64,000 bases of DNA from Microbulbifer pacificus (GCF_002959965.1 NZ_PREV01000026.1:689501-753500), one strand, 5' to 3'. Shown: positions 36,116 to 44,938, numbered from the stretch's first letter. Made by a program: numbers and translations. Notes: a model not told the origin generated them from the letters alone.

Positions 36116-37690
36116 ATGCAATACCGCGATCCATCATCGGACGATGAATCCTTTATCCAGCCCGCCGACCTTTCCTTTGGCGGCACGTCGCAAGCCGATA
36201 GCGCCGGCAGTGCGGCAACCTCCGACCCGAGCCGTCATAGAACGACACTGAGGCGCGCGACGGCAAAGCTGGTCCCCTGGCTGTTGGGCGGAACCATGAT
36301 CTCAGCACTGGTCGGCGTGTTCTGGGTACTGCCGCAGGTTGTGGAAAAGCCAGTAATAAACACCCCGGTTACCACCGGTACCGAACCCTCCCAGCAGAAA
36401 GCCGCACCTAAGGCGGAAGTATCTCCTTACACCGAGGCGGAAATCACCCAACAGCGCCGGGATGTCCAACAGGTGCTGCAGGAAATCCTGCAACTGCAGG
36501 AGGAATTATTGGAGCGCAAGGTAGAGACCTGGGCGGCGGAAGAGTACTTTGCCGCACGCACGCTGGCGGAAGAAGCGGATGGCATTTACCGGCAGCGCAG
36601 ATTCATGGATGCGCTGCAGCAGTATCGCCAGGCACTCACCAGCATGCAGACATTGCGTGACAGCATACCCGAGCGCCTGGAGCAGCACCTGACAGAGGGG
36701 TACGCCGCACTGGATAGCGGTGACGCCGCCGCAGCCCACAAGGCCTTCGACCTGGTGCTGACCATTTCCGAGGGTCATCCTCGTGGCACCAAGGGAAAGT
36801 CCCGCGCGGAATTGTTACCGGAAGTCTGGCCGCAATATACGCAAGGCCAAGACGCGTTTGCGGAAAATGATCTGGATACAGCCAAGGCTGCACTGGAAAA
36901 AGCCCTGAGTCTGGATGCAGAAACTGAACCCGCCAACGCGCTTCTGTCAAAAGTAAACAGCGCTATTCTCGAGCGAGACTACAGTCAGGCCATGTCTGCA
37001 GGTTACGCCGCTATCGCCGCGAGCGACTATGGCAAAGCTCGGGAATTGTTTCAGCAGGCAAAGCGCCTCAAGCCGGCAGCCAAAGACCCGGACGTGGGCC
37101 TGACGCAGGCGGAAAATGGTATTGCCAAAGCCCATCTCGACCACCTGTTTGCCAGCGCTTCAGAGCATGAAATGCAGGAGCAGTGGCACCAGGCGGCAAA
37201 CCAGTATCAAAAGCTGATTGAGCAGGATGGAAGTCTGGTAGAGGCCATCACCGGCAAGGCCCGGGCATCTGCCCGCGCAAAACTCGACGACCAACTCCAG
37301 GACTTACTGAGTGATCCTCTGACCCTCGGCCAGAGTAAACGCAACCAGTATGCGCGTAAGGTGCTGGCGGATGCGCGTGCGCTCAAGGCCGAGACGCCCA
37401 GGTTAGAGGGACAGATAGAACGGCTGGAAAACGCACTGACAAAAGCGCTGATCCCCATCACGGTATTACTGCAATCCGACGCCAGCACCCATGTAACCAT
37501 TTATCACGTCGGGAAACTGGGGAATTTTTCTGAACGGGAAATCGCACTCAAGCCCGGTCGCTATACCGCAGTCGGTACCCGCCAGGGGTATCGGGATGTA
37601 CGCCAGGAGTTTGTCGTCGATCCCTCCTCGGAATCTCCCGTCGTTACCATCCAGTGCGCGGAAAAAATTAACAACGCCAATAATTCCTGA
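36116..37690 (+). CDS. Bitopic membrane protein with TPR-like repeats and C-terminal beta domain
   Basis: 524 residues from ATG 36116; a GTG four codons earlier is possible. The soluble acidic N-terminus is cytoplasmic and a single transmembrane helix spans about 52-72. A periplasmic coiled coil (about 95-130) follows, then TPR-like helices (AAEEYFAARTLAEEADGIYRQRR, YTQGQDAFAENDLDTAKAAL, YAAIAASDYGKARELFQQA). The last 70 residues look like a PEGA-type strand domain (ITVLLQSDASTHVTIYHVG, then LKPGRYTAVGTRQGYRDV). The fold combination suggests a periplasmic scaffold joined to the inner membrane. No enzyme motif seen. Confidence 0.75.
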   Translation: MQYRDPSSDDESFIQPADLSFGGTSQADSAGSAATSDPSRHRTTLRRATAKLVPWLLGGTMISALVGVFWVLPQVVEKPVINTPVTTGTEPSQQKAAPKAEVSPYTEAEITQQRRDVQQVLQEILQLQEELLERKVETWAAEEYFAARTLAEEADGIYRQRRFMDALQQYRQALTSMQTLRDSIPERLEQHLTEGYAALDSGDAAAAHKAFDLVLTISEGHPRGTKGKSRAELLPEVWPQYTQGQDAFAENDLDTAKAALEKALSLDAETEPANALLSKVNSAILERDYSQAMSAGYAAIAASDYGKARELFQQAKRLKPAAKDPDVGLTQAENGIAKAHLDHLFASASEHEMQEQWHQAANQYQKLIEQDGSLVEAITGKARASARAKLDDQLQDLLSDPLTLGQSKRNQYARKVLADARALKAETPRLEGQIERLENALTKALIPITVLLQSDASTHVTIYHVGKLGNFSEREIALKPGRYTAVGTRQGYRDVRQEFVVDPSSESPVVTIQCAEKINNANNS

Positions 37691-37709
37691 GTCAGGAAAC
37701 CAACCGACG

Positions 37710-37770
37710 CGCGGGCAGATCAAAATCCATACAACATGAACGTTGAATGGATTTGAAGTCGCTGCCCGCG
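37710..37770 (+). other. Large interrupted hairpin after the TPR gene
   Basis: Outer arms CGCGGGCAG (37710-37718) and CTGCCCGCG (37762-37770) are perfect. Inner arms AATCCAT (37724-37730) and ATGGATT (37747-37753) are also perfect. No U-tract follows. It starts 20 bases after the stop codon. Confidence 0.6.
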
Positions 37771-38145
37771 GTGCCCTCAGCTTTCCGACCGCCCGCTCAG
37801 ATTCCCCAACCGATCCCGATCCAACTTTGGCGCCAAAGACGCTCCGCAGACGCAGGTTCTGGCAGTGGACGAAATTGTCGTCCCGGTGTCGGTAAAACGA
37901 AAAGAATCACGCCAAAAAGCCTGGTGGTCAGGCTGCCGGCGCGAGAGCGGACTAAGCTGAAATGCGCGGCTCTGCCTTTCGGGCTTTTACTAACCCGAAC
38001 ACCCCGGACAGGAAACCGGTGGTAGCAGCAGCGTCGGAAAAATCAATAAGTACGCAGTAAGGGGCCTCTAGAAATCGTCGCGAACGGACGTCATCAGACG
38101 CACACGCCGCGAGTGTTGAAGAAGTCCCGCAACAGGAAACCATAA
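37771..38145 (+). other. Gene-free gap inside the cluster, with a 14-bp palindrome
   Basis: With the hairpin above, this is the longest gap in the cluster (455 bases). It holds CTTTGGCGCCAAAG (37825-37838), a perfect palindrome that could be an operator for an internal promoter. A 92-codon frame here has no ribosome-binding site or similarity. A new promoter for the second half of the cluster is plausible but not shown. Confidence 0.4.
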
Positions 38146-40236
38146 ATGACAGCTAAGGAAGCGGTACCCGTTCGCGACAACGAGCCGGCCAGGGACGACA
38201 CCTCCGTCATCCAGCCGATCGGATTCACCCCTGCGCAGGTTTCCACCGGAAGCAACAAACTTCTGCTCTCACCCAAAGCCATCGCTGTGGTCACCTGTCT
38301 CTGCCTCGGCGCACTGATGCTGGTATACCTGTTGGTGGCGCGCTCTCTGATCTTTGAAACCCAACCTGCGGATGCCGATGTTTCCGTCAGCGGTTTTGCC
38401 CTGCGCCTCGGCGACGGCCACCTGGTACTTCCAGGCAAATACTCATACACCGTAACCGCTACCGGTTATCTGCCACAAAGTGGTGAAGTGGAAATCAGCA
38501 GTGACAGCAACAGCCGCCATGCGGTCAAACTTGAGCGCTTGCCAGGACATCTGCAAGTCGTTACCGAGCCGCGTGTGCCGGTGCGTATTCTGGTCAACGG
38601 TGCCGAGGTGGACAGCAGTGATGGTCTGGCGCAATCCATTCCCGCCGGCCGCAAGCGCATTACTGTACTGACAGAGCGCTACCTGCCCTTCAGCAAGGAA
38701 GTGGAGATCGAGGGTCTCGACAATACACAGACGCTGACTGCCAGCCTGCGTCCGGCCTGGGCCAACGTACACATCACCAGCAACCCCGCCGGCGCTACCG
38801 TCAGTGTGGAAGGCAAAATTCTCGGTACCACGCCGCTCACCGCGGAGTTGGTACAGGGTGACCGCGTCGTGGATATCTCATTGCCGGACCACAAAACCGT
38901 ACAGGTTCCCGTGCCAGTCACGGCCGGTGTCGATCAGACCCTGCAGACCGTTGATCTCGCGGCCGCCGATGGCACCCTGAGGGTCGTAAGCACCCCTCCC
39001 GGCGCCAGCATCACCGTCGATGGGGAGTATCGCGGTCAGGCGCCCATGGATGTAGCGCTCTCTTCCAACCGCCGTCACCAACTGCGCTTTTTTCTCGATG
39101 GTTACAGTTCCGTCGAACATACCGTGGACGTGCGAGCCGGCGACCTGCGCGATTTGAATGTGGAGCTCACCGCGGTCTTCGGCGATGTCGCTGTCACCAG
39201 CAGCCCGCCCGAAGCCCAGGTCTTCATCGATGGCAAACTGGCCGGCACGGCCGGTGAAACCTTCACCCTGCCAACCCGCAGCCACACCATTACCGTGCGC
39301 AAGGCGGGATATGAGGATTACCAGACCACCATCGTCCCCTCCAGCAAACTCAAGCAAAGCGTGCGCGCAGTTTTGCTCACCGGTGAGCAGGCTCGCTGGA
39401 GTAATGTGCCCGCGGAGATCACCCACGGCGCAGGCGGGAAAATGCTGCTGATGCGACCTAACTCCGAGTTCACCATGGGGTCATCGCGCCGCGAACAGGG
39501 GCGTCAGGCCAATGAGGTGCTGCGCAAGATATCTCTCACCCGGCCCTTCTATATCGCGACCACAGAAGTCACGAACCGCGAATACCGTCACTACCAGCGC
39601 ATGCACAGCTCCAGTCACGCCAATGGTGTCAGCCTGGATAACGACAGTCTGCCGGTCGTGAATATCAGCTGGAACGATGCCGCGCTTTTCTGCAACTGGC
39701 TGAGTGCCCGCGATGGCTTGAAAGAGGTCTATCGCACGGAGCGGGGACGCGTCGTGGGTTTTGACGCGAGCGCCAATGGCTACCGCATGCCGACAGAAGC
39801 GGAGTGGGCCTGGGCCGCGCGCTATGAACGTGGCTCCATGCGGAAATTCCCATGGGGCGACTCACTGCCCGTGGGTAAAAACTCCGGCAACTACGCCGAT
39901 AGCAGCGCCGGTCAGATCGCCCCCGCTGTACTGCGCACCTATAACGACCGCTATCCCGCAACCGCGCCGGTCGCCAGTTTCAGTCCAAACCACCTGGGGC
40001 TGTTCGATATGGGCGGTAATGTGTCCGAGTGGATTCACGATCTCTATACCATCGGTACCGGCCTTTCCACCAAGGCTGAGGAAAATCCGGTTGGTCCGCA
40101 AGACGGCGATTACCATGTCGTGCGCGGTTCCAGCTGGAAGCACGCGGGCCTTACGGAATTGCGCCTGGCCTACCGCGACTACGGCGCGGAAGCGCGTAAC
40201 GATGTTGGTTTTCGTATAGCACGCTGGGTCAATTGA
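38146..40236 (+). CDS. Membrane-anchored PEGA-repeat protein with FGE/SUMF1-like domain
   Basis: 696 residues. A short cytoplasmic tail precedes one transmembrane helix (about 44-65). About five PEGA-type beta repeats follow (about 72-420; compare ITSNPAGATVSVEGKILGTTPL, VVSTPPGASITVDGEYRGQAPM and VTSSPPEAQVFIDGKLAGTAG). A C-terminal formylglycine-generating-enzyme-like domain (about 425-696) has FTMGS, PVVNISWNDA, YRMPTEAEWAWAARY, GNVSEW and DVGFRIA. The region that carries catalytic cysteines in true FGE reads VVRGSSWKHAG and has none, so it is probably a binding domain. AGGAAA precedes ATG 38146. Confidence 0.85.
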   Translation: MTAKEAVPVRDNEPARDDTSVIQPIGFTPAQVSTGSNKLLLSPKAIAVVTCLCLGALMLVYLLVARSLIFETQPADADVSVSGFALRLGDGHLVLPGKYSYTVTATGYLPQSGEVEISSDSNSRHAVKLERLPGHLQVVTEPRVPVRILVNGAEVDSSDGLAQSIPAGRKRITVLTERYLPFSKEVEIEGLDNTQTLTASLRPAWANVHITSNPAGATVSVEGKILGTTPLTAELVQGDRVVDISLPDHKTVQVPVPVTAGVDQTLQTVDLAAADGTLRVVSTPPGASITVDGEYRGQAPMDVALSSNRRHQLRFFLDGYSSVEHTVDVRAGDLRDLNVELTAVFGDVAVTSSPPEAQVFIDGKLAGTAGETFTLPTRSHTITVRKAGYEDYQTTIVPSSKLKQSVRAVLLTGEQARWSNVPAEITHGAGGKMLLMRPNSEFTMGSSRREQGRQANEVLRKISLTRPFYIATTEVTNREYRHYQRMHSSSHANGVSLDNDSLPVVNISWNDAALFCNWLSARDGLKEVYRTERGRVVGFDASANGYRMPTEAEWAWAARYERGSMRKFPWGDSLPVGKNSGNYADSSAGQIAPAVLRTYNDRYPATAPVASFSPNHLGLFDMGGNVSEWIHDLYTIGTGLSTKAEENPVGPQDGDYHVVRGSSWKHAGLTELRLAYRDYGAEARNDVGFRIARWVN

Positions 40237-40267
40237 TCCCGGGATCAAATAACAAAGAGGCATTGGT

Positions 40268-40540
40268 ATGCAACGGAAGCAATGCACCACACGGCTGCGG
40301 TTCCTGCCGCTGATGTTGATGATTGGTCTCACTCCGCCCGCATTGGCCCAATCCACCGGCGAGAGCAAAGAAACCGATCAGAAACAGCAGGAAGAAAACG
40401 TCACCGCAAAGCCCGTATCGGTGGATTCCTCAAAAAAGGCGGGCTCAATTAAAGCACAGAGTGCAAAGAGCGCTGACAGCTACGAAGCAACGGAAGAAAT
40501 TTCAGAAGACCTGTCGGTCTCCTACCCGGTGGATATCTAA
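40268..40540 (+). CDS. Small secreted protein of unknown function
   Basis: 90 residues, ATG after AAAGAGG. The signal peptide is clear, with probable cleavage after PALA (about residue 27). The mature part is short, polar and probably disordered (Lys, Glu, Ser, Gln), ending in LSVSYPVDI. It lies 31 bases after the PEGA/FGE gene and 89 before the channel gene. No family recognised. Confidence 0.65.
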   Translation: MQRKQCTTRLRFLPLMLMIGLTPPALAQSTGESKETDQKQQEENVTAKPVSVDSSKKAGSIKAQSAKSADSYEATEEISEDLSVSYPVDI

Positions 40541-40629
40541 CGATCGTACTTGCGCAAAAGATCCAACGGAAACCAGAGCAATACCCGGGCCTCGCCAAGG
40601 AATGGCCCCAACAAAAAGCGGGAAACCCC

Positions 40630-41424
40630 ATGAAATTCAAGTCCTCAGATTTTATGTTCCAGCTGTTCGCCCTGCTCGGGGCCATCATCCTGGTACACGC
40701 CATCTACGTGGCCATCATCCGTCCCAATGCCGATGCGCTGATTCAGGAACAAATGGCGCGAGAAGAGGCGAGAGAAACCTACATTCAACAGCGTTCGATG
40801 TACATCGTGTTGCGCGACTATGAACAGGAAGCCTGTTTCGTACTGATGCTGTGGGCCATGGCCATCATGGGGCTGAAGGCACGCCGCAGTATGCGCGAGC
40901 GCAAGCTGCTGGATCAGGCACTGCTCAACGTCAGCGAGGGCACCCCCATTCTTCCCGAGGATGCGCGCGACCTGTCGCGTCCAATCCAGGCCCTGCCCGA
41001 AGATGAACGCAATTTCCTGCTACCTCGCGCGCTGCTCACTGCACTGCAACGCTTCGGCTCCACGCGCAATGTGGCCGCGGTGTCCAACTCGGTGAAAGAG
41101 GTATGTGAAACCGAAGGCGACCGCTTGGACAGTGAACTAGCCATGGTGCGCTATATCACCTGGGCCATCCCCTCCATCGGCTTTATCGGCACCGTGCGCG
41201 GTATCGGTGAAGCGCTGGCACAGGCACATCGCGCGGTTGAGGGCGATATCGCCGGGGTTACCGTGAGCCTCGGTGTAGCGTTCAACTCCACCTTCGTCGC
41301 CCTGGTCATCAGTATCGTGATCATGTTTTTCACCCACCAACTGCAGTTGATGCAGGAGCGTCTGGTACTGGATACCCAGAATTACTGCGACAACAACTTG
41401 TTGCGTTTTTTGAAAGTGAGCTGA
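40630..41424 (+). CDS. MotA/TolQ/ExbB-like proton channel protein
   Basis: 264 residues. Four hydrophobic helices are visible (about 8-29, 67-82, 174-190 and 213-235). The family signature is clear in PSIGFIGTVRGIGEAL (181-196), and GVAFNSTFVALVISI (215-229) forms the pore-lining fourth helix. This matches the TolQ/ExbB G-T-V pattern. The family uses ion flow to drive a TolR/ExbD/MotB partner. No classic partner is adjacent, but the two VWA proteins encoded downstream have TolR-like N-terminal anchors. ATG 40630 is preceded by GGGAA. Confidence 0.85.
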   Translation: MKFKSSDFMFQLFALLGAIILVHAIYVAIIRPNADALIQEQMAREEARETYIQQRSMYIVLRDYEQEACFVLMLWAMAIMGLKARRSMRERKLLDQALLNVSEGTPILPEDARDLSRPIQALPEDERNFLLPRALLTALQRFGSTRNVAAVSNSVKEVCETEGDRLDSELAMVRYITWAIPSIGFIGTVRGIGEALAQAHRAVEGDIAGVTVSLGVAFNSTFVALVISIVIMFFTHQLQLMQERLVLDTQNYCDNNLLRFLKVS

Positions 41425-41452
41425 CCCGACCGGATCACCGATACCCGGGTCA
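41422..41452 (+). other. Intra-cluster hairpin after the channel gene
   Basis: Arms TGACCCG (41422-41428, overlapping the stop codon) and CGGGTCA (41446-41452). Perfect 7-base stem, no U-tract. The third or fourth such element at a junction in this cluster. Confidence 0.45.
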
Positions 41453-41528
41453 CGTAAAGAGAATGTGTACGAAATAATTCGCGGCTAGCCGGGGAATGGG
41501 TTACCGCAACAGGGAAATAGGAGCTCCC

Positions 41529-42833
41529 ATGAGCAAAGGTGTACTGGAAATCAACGATTGCGGCCTACGGGTCTTTGAAGGCACCAAGGAAGTGCTGGAA
41601 AGCCCCGGCGTGGCCATCGTCAACAACCGCGAGATCATCACCGGCACCGGCGCGCTGATGCGCGCGCGTAGCCACCCCACTCAGGTCAATCATCAGTTCT
41701 GGCGGCGGCTCAGTCTGGAAACGGTGAAATCCACCAACCCTGGCTGCCGCCACCATGCGGACCTGGCTTTTTTCCATCTGAAGGAGATCGCGGGGCTGTG
41801 CGACCTTCCCGATGAAGTGGTGCTCGCGGTTCCCGGCAATTTTACTCGCGAGCAACTGGCATTGCTGCTTGGTGTGGTTAAGGAAAGTCCGTTCAATGTC
41901 GTGGCACTGGCGGATGCCGCCACAGCCTGTATCAGCAGTTGCGCACCCCGTGGCGTGCACCTGCATGTGGAACTGCATCGCCACCAGACACTGGTAAGCC
42001 GCGTGGCTGTGCACGAGCGCGCGGAGCTGGATATCGCAGAAACCGTTACCGATGCTGGTTTGCACCATTTCCAGGAAGCCTGGGCGAGGATATTTACCGA
42101 TGCCTTCATCATGCAGTGCCGCTTTGATCCACTGCACTCCGCAGAGGCGGAGCAACAGCTCTACGATATGCTGCCCCAGTGGATTGCCCGCGCCATGCGC
42201 CAGGGTGAAGTCATGGCGGAACTGGACGATCGCACCGCCAAGGTGAGTCTGCGCCAGCTGCAGGATGCAAGCACTCCGATCCTGTCACGGGTGCGGGCCA
42301 TGATCGAAAATCTCGGTGAAGCCAACAGTGTGGTGTTTGTCTCCCACCGCTGGGCGGAGATTCCCGGCGGTGCTCAGCTGGCGGAACGTATTCACCTTCT
42401 GCCCCACAATGCAGTGGCACTGGCCGCCGACAAACGCTGGCAGGAGATGCATAGCGAAAACGGCAACCTGCGCCTGATTACCGAACTGAGCGCGGCGCCT
42501 GTCAATGACGTCGCTGTGCAGATCAACACAGCCACCGAGGCCGGCGCCACCCACCTGCTGTTCGGTCACCGCGCGCTGGCGGCACAGCAACCGCTGTTCG
42601 TGAGCTGGCAGGAAGGAAAGCTGCAAATCACACCCACGCCGCCAAGCCACCCCGCCGCCACCATCACCCACCATGCGGGCCGCCTGGCACTACGAGTGGA
42701 TGCAGGCGCGCAACTGATGCTGAACGGAAAGGAAATTTCCGCTCCCGTCAGCCTTACCGCCGGCGACCGTATCGGCGCGGCGGATTTTGCAGAAGTCATC
42801 ACAGCGATCAGCGTGGAGCACTATGGCGCGTAA
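41529..42833 (+). CDS. Actin/Hsp70-fold protein with degenerate nucleotide site and FHA-like tail
   Basis: 434 residues, ATG after AGGAG. The N-terminus GVLEINDCGLRVFEG sits where Hsp70/actin proteins have the first phosphate loop. VVLAVPGNFTREQLALLLG matches the Hsp70 VPAYF block, and VVFVSHRWAEIPGGAQLAE matches the Hsp70 GGSTRIP block. The central phosphate-2 glycines are missing (HLHVELHRHQTLVS), so ATP hydrolysis is doubtful. The last 65 residues resemble the second half of an FHA domain (MLNGKEISAPVSLTAGDRIG). No signal peptide, so cytoplasmic. It overlaps the next gene by 11 bases. Confidence 0.65.
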   Translation: MSKGVLEINDCGLRVFEGTKEVLESPGVAIVNNREIITGTGALMRARSHPTQVNHQFWRRLSLETVKSTNPGCRHHADLAFFHLKEIAGLCDLPDEVVLAVPGNFTREQLALLLGVVKESPFNVVALADAATACISSCAPRGVHLHVELHRHQTLVSRVAVHERAELDIAETVTDAGLHHFQEAWARIFTDAFIMQCRFDPLHSAEAEQQLYDMLPQWIARAMRQGEVMAELDDRTAKVSLRQLQDASTPILSRVRAMIENLGEANSVVFVSHRWAEIPGGAQLAERIHLLPHNAVALAADKRWQEMHSENGNLRLITELSAAPVNDVAVQINTATEAGATHLLFGHRALAAQQPLFVSWQEGKLQITPTPPSHPAATITHHAGRLALRVDAGAQLMLNGKEISAPVSLTAGDRIGAADFAEVITAISVEHYGA

Positions 42834-43905
42834 GAACCGGCGGTTTACTACCTTCAGCCTGTCGTTCCTGGACATTATGTCCTGTGGGTTCGGCGCCGTA
42901 GCGTTGATTTTTCTGATCATAAAACACGGCTCCGACCACGATATCAAGGCCGAAAACCAGGATCTGACAGCAGAGGTAAACCTGCTGCAGGAGGAGGTGC
43001 AGTTCGGACTGGAACATCTGGTATTGGCCCGCAACACCCTCGATACCACCAGCGATGAACTGGCCAAAACCCAGGGGCTGGCAAGGCGCATCATGGAGCA
43101 GATTGAGGAGGTGAGAGGCAATATCGCTGAAGTCGACAGCACAACCGATGAAATGGATGTCGCACGTCTGCAGGAAAAGCTGAAAAAGCTTGAGCAGGCA
43201 AAGCAGAAGCTGGAAGAGGAAAACAAAAAACTCGGCAACAATGTGCGCAAGTTTGTCGGCGATGGCGACCGCCAGTACCTCACTGGTCTGCGCCTCGGTG
43301 GCGATCGTATTCTGATCCTGCTGGATTCATCCGCCAGCATGCTCGGCGATGAGCTTATCAAGGTCATTCGCACCCGCAACATGTCGGACGCAGTAAAACG
43401 GGATACGGAAAAATGGCGTCGGGCCAAACAGACCGTCTCATGGCTGGTTTCGCAGTTTCCCCAGGACAGCCAATACCAGATCTACACTTTCAATACCGGA
43501 TTCCGCGCCGCCATCGTCGGTACCGAAGACCGCTGGCTGAATGTGGACGACCGCGCGCAAATCGACGAGGCCATCAAACAGCTGGATACCGTGGTGCCGC
43601 AGAATGGTACCAGCCTGGAGCGGGTATTTAATGCGGTAAATGGCATGTCTCCGTTGCCGGACAATATCATCCTCATTACCGACGGTCTCCCCACCCAGGG
43701 CATGCAGGTGGCGAAAGGCAACACGATTTCCGGAAAGGACCGCCTCAAGCTGTTCCACAAGGCGGTGGATGCACTGCCGAAAAGTATCCCGGTCAATGTG
43801 ATTCTCGCGCCCATGGAGGGTGATCCAATGGCCGCCAGTGAATTCTGGAAACTGGCCATGGATACCCAGGGTTCGTTCCTCGCACCGTCAAAGGATTGGC
43901 CATGA
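42823..43905 (+). CDS. VWA protein with ExbD/TolR-like membrane anchor (first copy)
   Basis: 360 residues. The N-terminus has FSLSFLDIMSCGFGAVALIF (11-30): an Asp at the entry of a single transmembrane helix, like the proton-relay Asp of ExbD/TolR/MotB. A long coiled coil follows (about 38-150). A von Willebrand A domain (about 160-350) has a complete MIDAS start DSSAS (168-172) and ITDGLP later. The topology places the VWA domain in the periplasm. GGAG precedes ATG 42823; the gene overlaps both neighbours. The upstream channel protein is its natural partner (inference). Confidence 0.85.
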   Translation: MARKNRRFTTFSLSFLDIMSCGFGAVALIFLIIKHGSDHDIKAENQDLTAEVNLLQEEVQFGLEHLVLARNTLDTTSDELAKTQGLARRIMEQIEEVRGNIAEVDSTTDEMDVARLQEKLKKLEQAKQKLEEENKKLGNNVRKFVGDGDRQYLTGLRLGGDRILILLDSSASMLGDELIKVIRTRNMSDAVKRDTEKWRRAKQTVSWLVSQFPQDSQYQIYTFNTGFRAAIVGTEDRWLNVDDRAQIDEAIKQLDTVVPQNGTSLERVFNAVNGMSPLPDNIILITDGLPTQGMQVAKGNTISGKDRLKLFHKAVDALPKSIPVNVILAPMEGDPMAASEFWKLAMDTQGSFLAPSKDWP

Positions 43906-44906
43906 GTAGCAAACGCAACAAACGGCAACAGGAAGAGTTCAGCATCTCGTTTCTCGACGTGATTTGCTGCGGCTTCGGTGCCATCGTCCTGCTGTTGATG
44001 ATCGCCAAAACCGTGGAACCGATTGTTCTCGAAGAGGCCGAACTGGATCTCGATGGTCAGGTGCAGGAACTGCAGGAGCAACTGGCGGAAATTCGCGGCG
44101 AGACCAGTGTCCTGAACCGCGACCTGAACGCCAAGAAAGAACAACTGGATATAGAGACCAAGCGTATCGCCAAACTCAAGGGTGAGCTTGAAACCCTGCA
44201 GGCGGTATACGCGAAGAAAACCGAGAGCGACTCCGAGGAGGGCAAACTCAAGGGTGAACTGACCATCGCGCTGCAAACCATGACCGACGAAATGAAGCGC
44301 CTGCTGGGTGAAAACTACCAGCGCAAGAACAATGTCATTGGCGGTATTCCGGTCGATAGCGAATACATTCTCTTCATCATCGACACCTCCGGCAGTATGT
44401 TCAATTACGGCTGGGACCGCATGATCCAGGAAATGGTCAACACCCTGAATCTGTACCCCAATGTTAAGGGGATTCAGGTGATGAACGACATGGGAGACTA
44501 CATGTTCTCCAACTACCGCAACAAATGGATTCCAGATACCCCCGGGCGCCGCCAGGCGGTGCTCGACCGTCTTCGTTCCTGGAATCCCTTCAGTAATTCC
44601 AGCCCGGTGGAGGGTATCCAGAAGGCAGTGCGCACCTTCCATGATCCCAACAAGAAAATCAGCATCTACGTACTCGGCGACGAATTTACCGGAAAATCCA
44701 TTCGCAATGTGATGATGGCGGTGGATCGAGTGAACGCCCAGCGGGGCGAAAATGATCGCATGGTCCGTATTCACGCCATCGGTTTCCCGATTCAGTTCTC
44801 GCGACCACTGCACCTGCAAACTACCGGGCTGCGATTTGCCGCACTGATGCGAGAGCTGACATACAGGAACGGCGGCACCTTTGTGGGGCTGAACGATTTC
44901 CGATGA
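43902..44906 (+). CDS. VWA protein with ExbD/TolR-like membrane anchor (second copy)
   Basis: 334 residues, start overlapping the previous stop as ATGA, with AAAGGA upstream. It repeats the architecture of the preceding protein: FSISFLDVICCGFGAIVLLL (13-32) with membrane-entry Asp19, a coiled coil (about 42-140) and a VWA domain with MIDAS DTSGS (161-165). The VWA parts differ clearly, so this is an old duplication or heterodimer partner rather than a recent copy. Confidence 0.85.
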   Translation: MSSKRNKRQQEEFSISFLDVICCGFGAIVLLLMIAKTVEPIVLEEAELDLDGQVQELQEQLAEIRGETSVLNRDLNAKKEQLDIETKRIAKLKGELETLQAVYAKKTESDSEEGKLKGELTIALQTMTDEMKRLLGENYQRKNNVIGGIPVDSEYILFIIDTSGSMFNYGWDRMIQEMVNTLNLYPNVKGIQVMNDMGDYMFSNYRNKWIPDTPGRRQAVLDRLRSWNPFSNSSPVEGIQKAVRTFHDPNKKISIYVLGDEFTGKSIRNVMMAVDRVNAQRGENDRMVRIHAIGFPIQFSRPLHLQTTGLRFAALMRELTYRNGGTFVGLNDFR

Positions 44907-44938
44907 ACCGAATAAAGAGGATGGGTAGGGAGCAACGC

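Noticed and set aside
37747..38025. 92-codon frame in the intra-cluster gap
   Set aside because: Begins inside the hairpin arm, no ribosome-binding site, Arg/Pro-rich noise.
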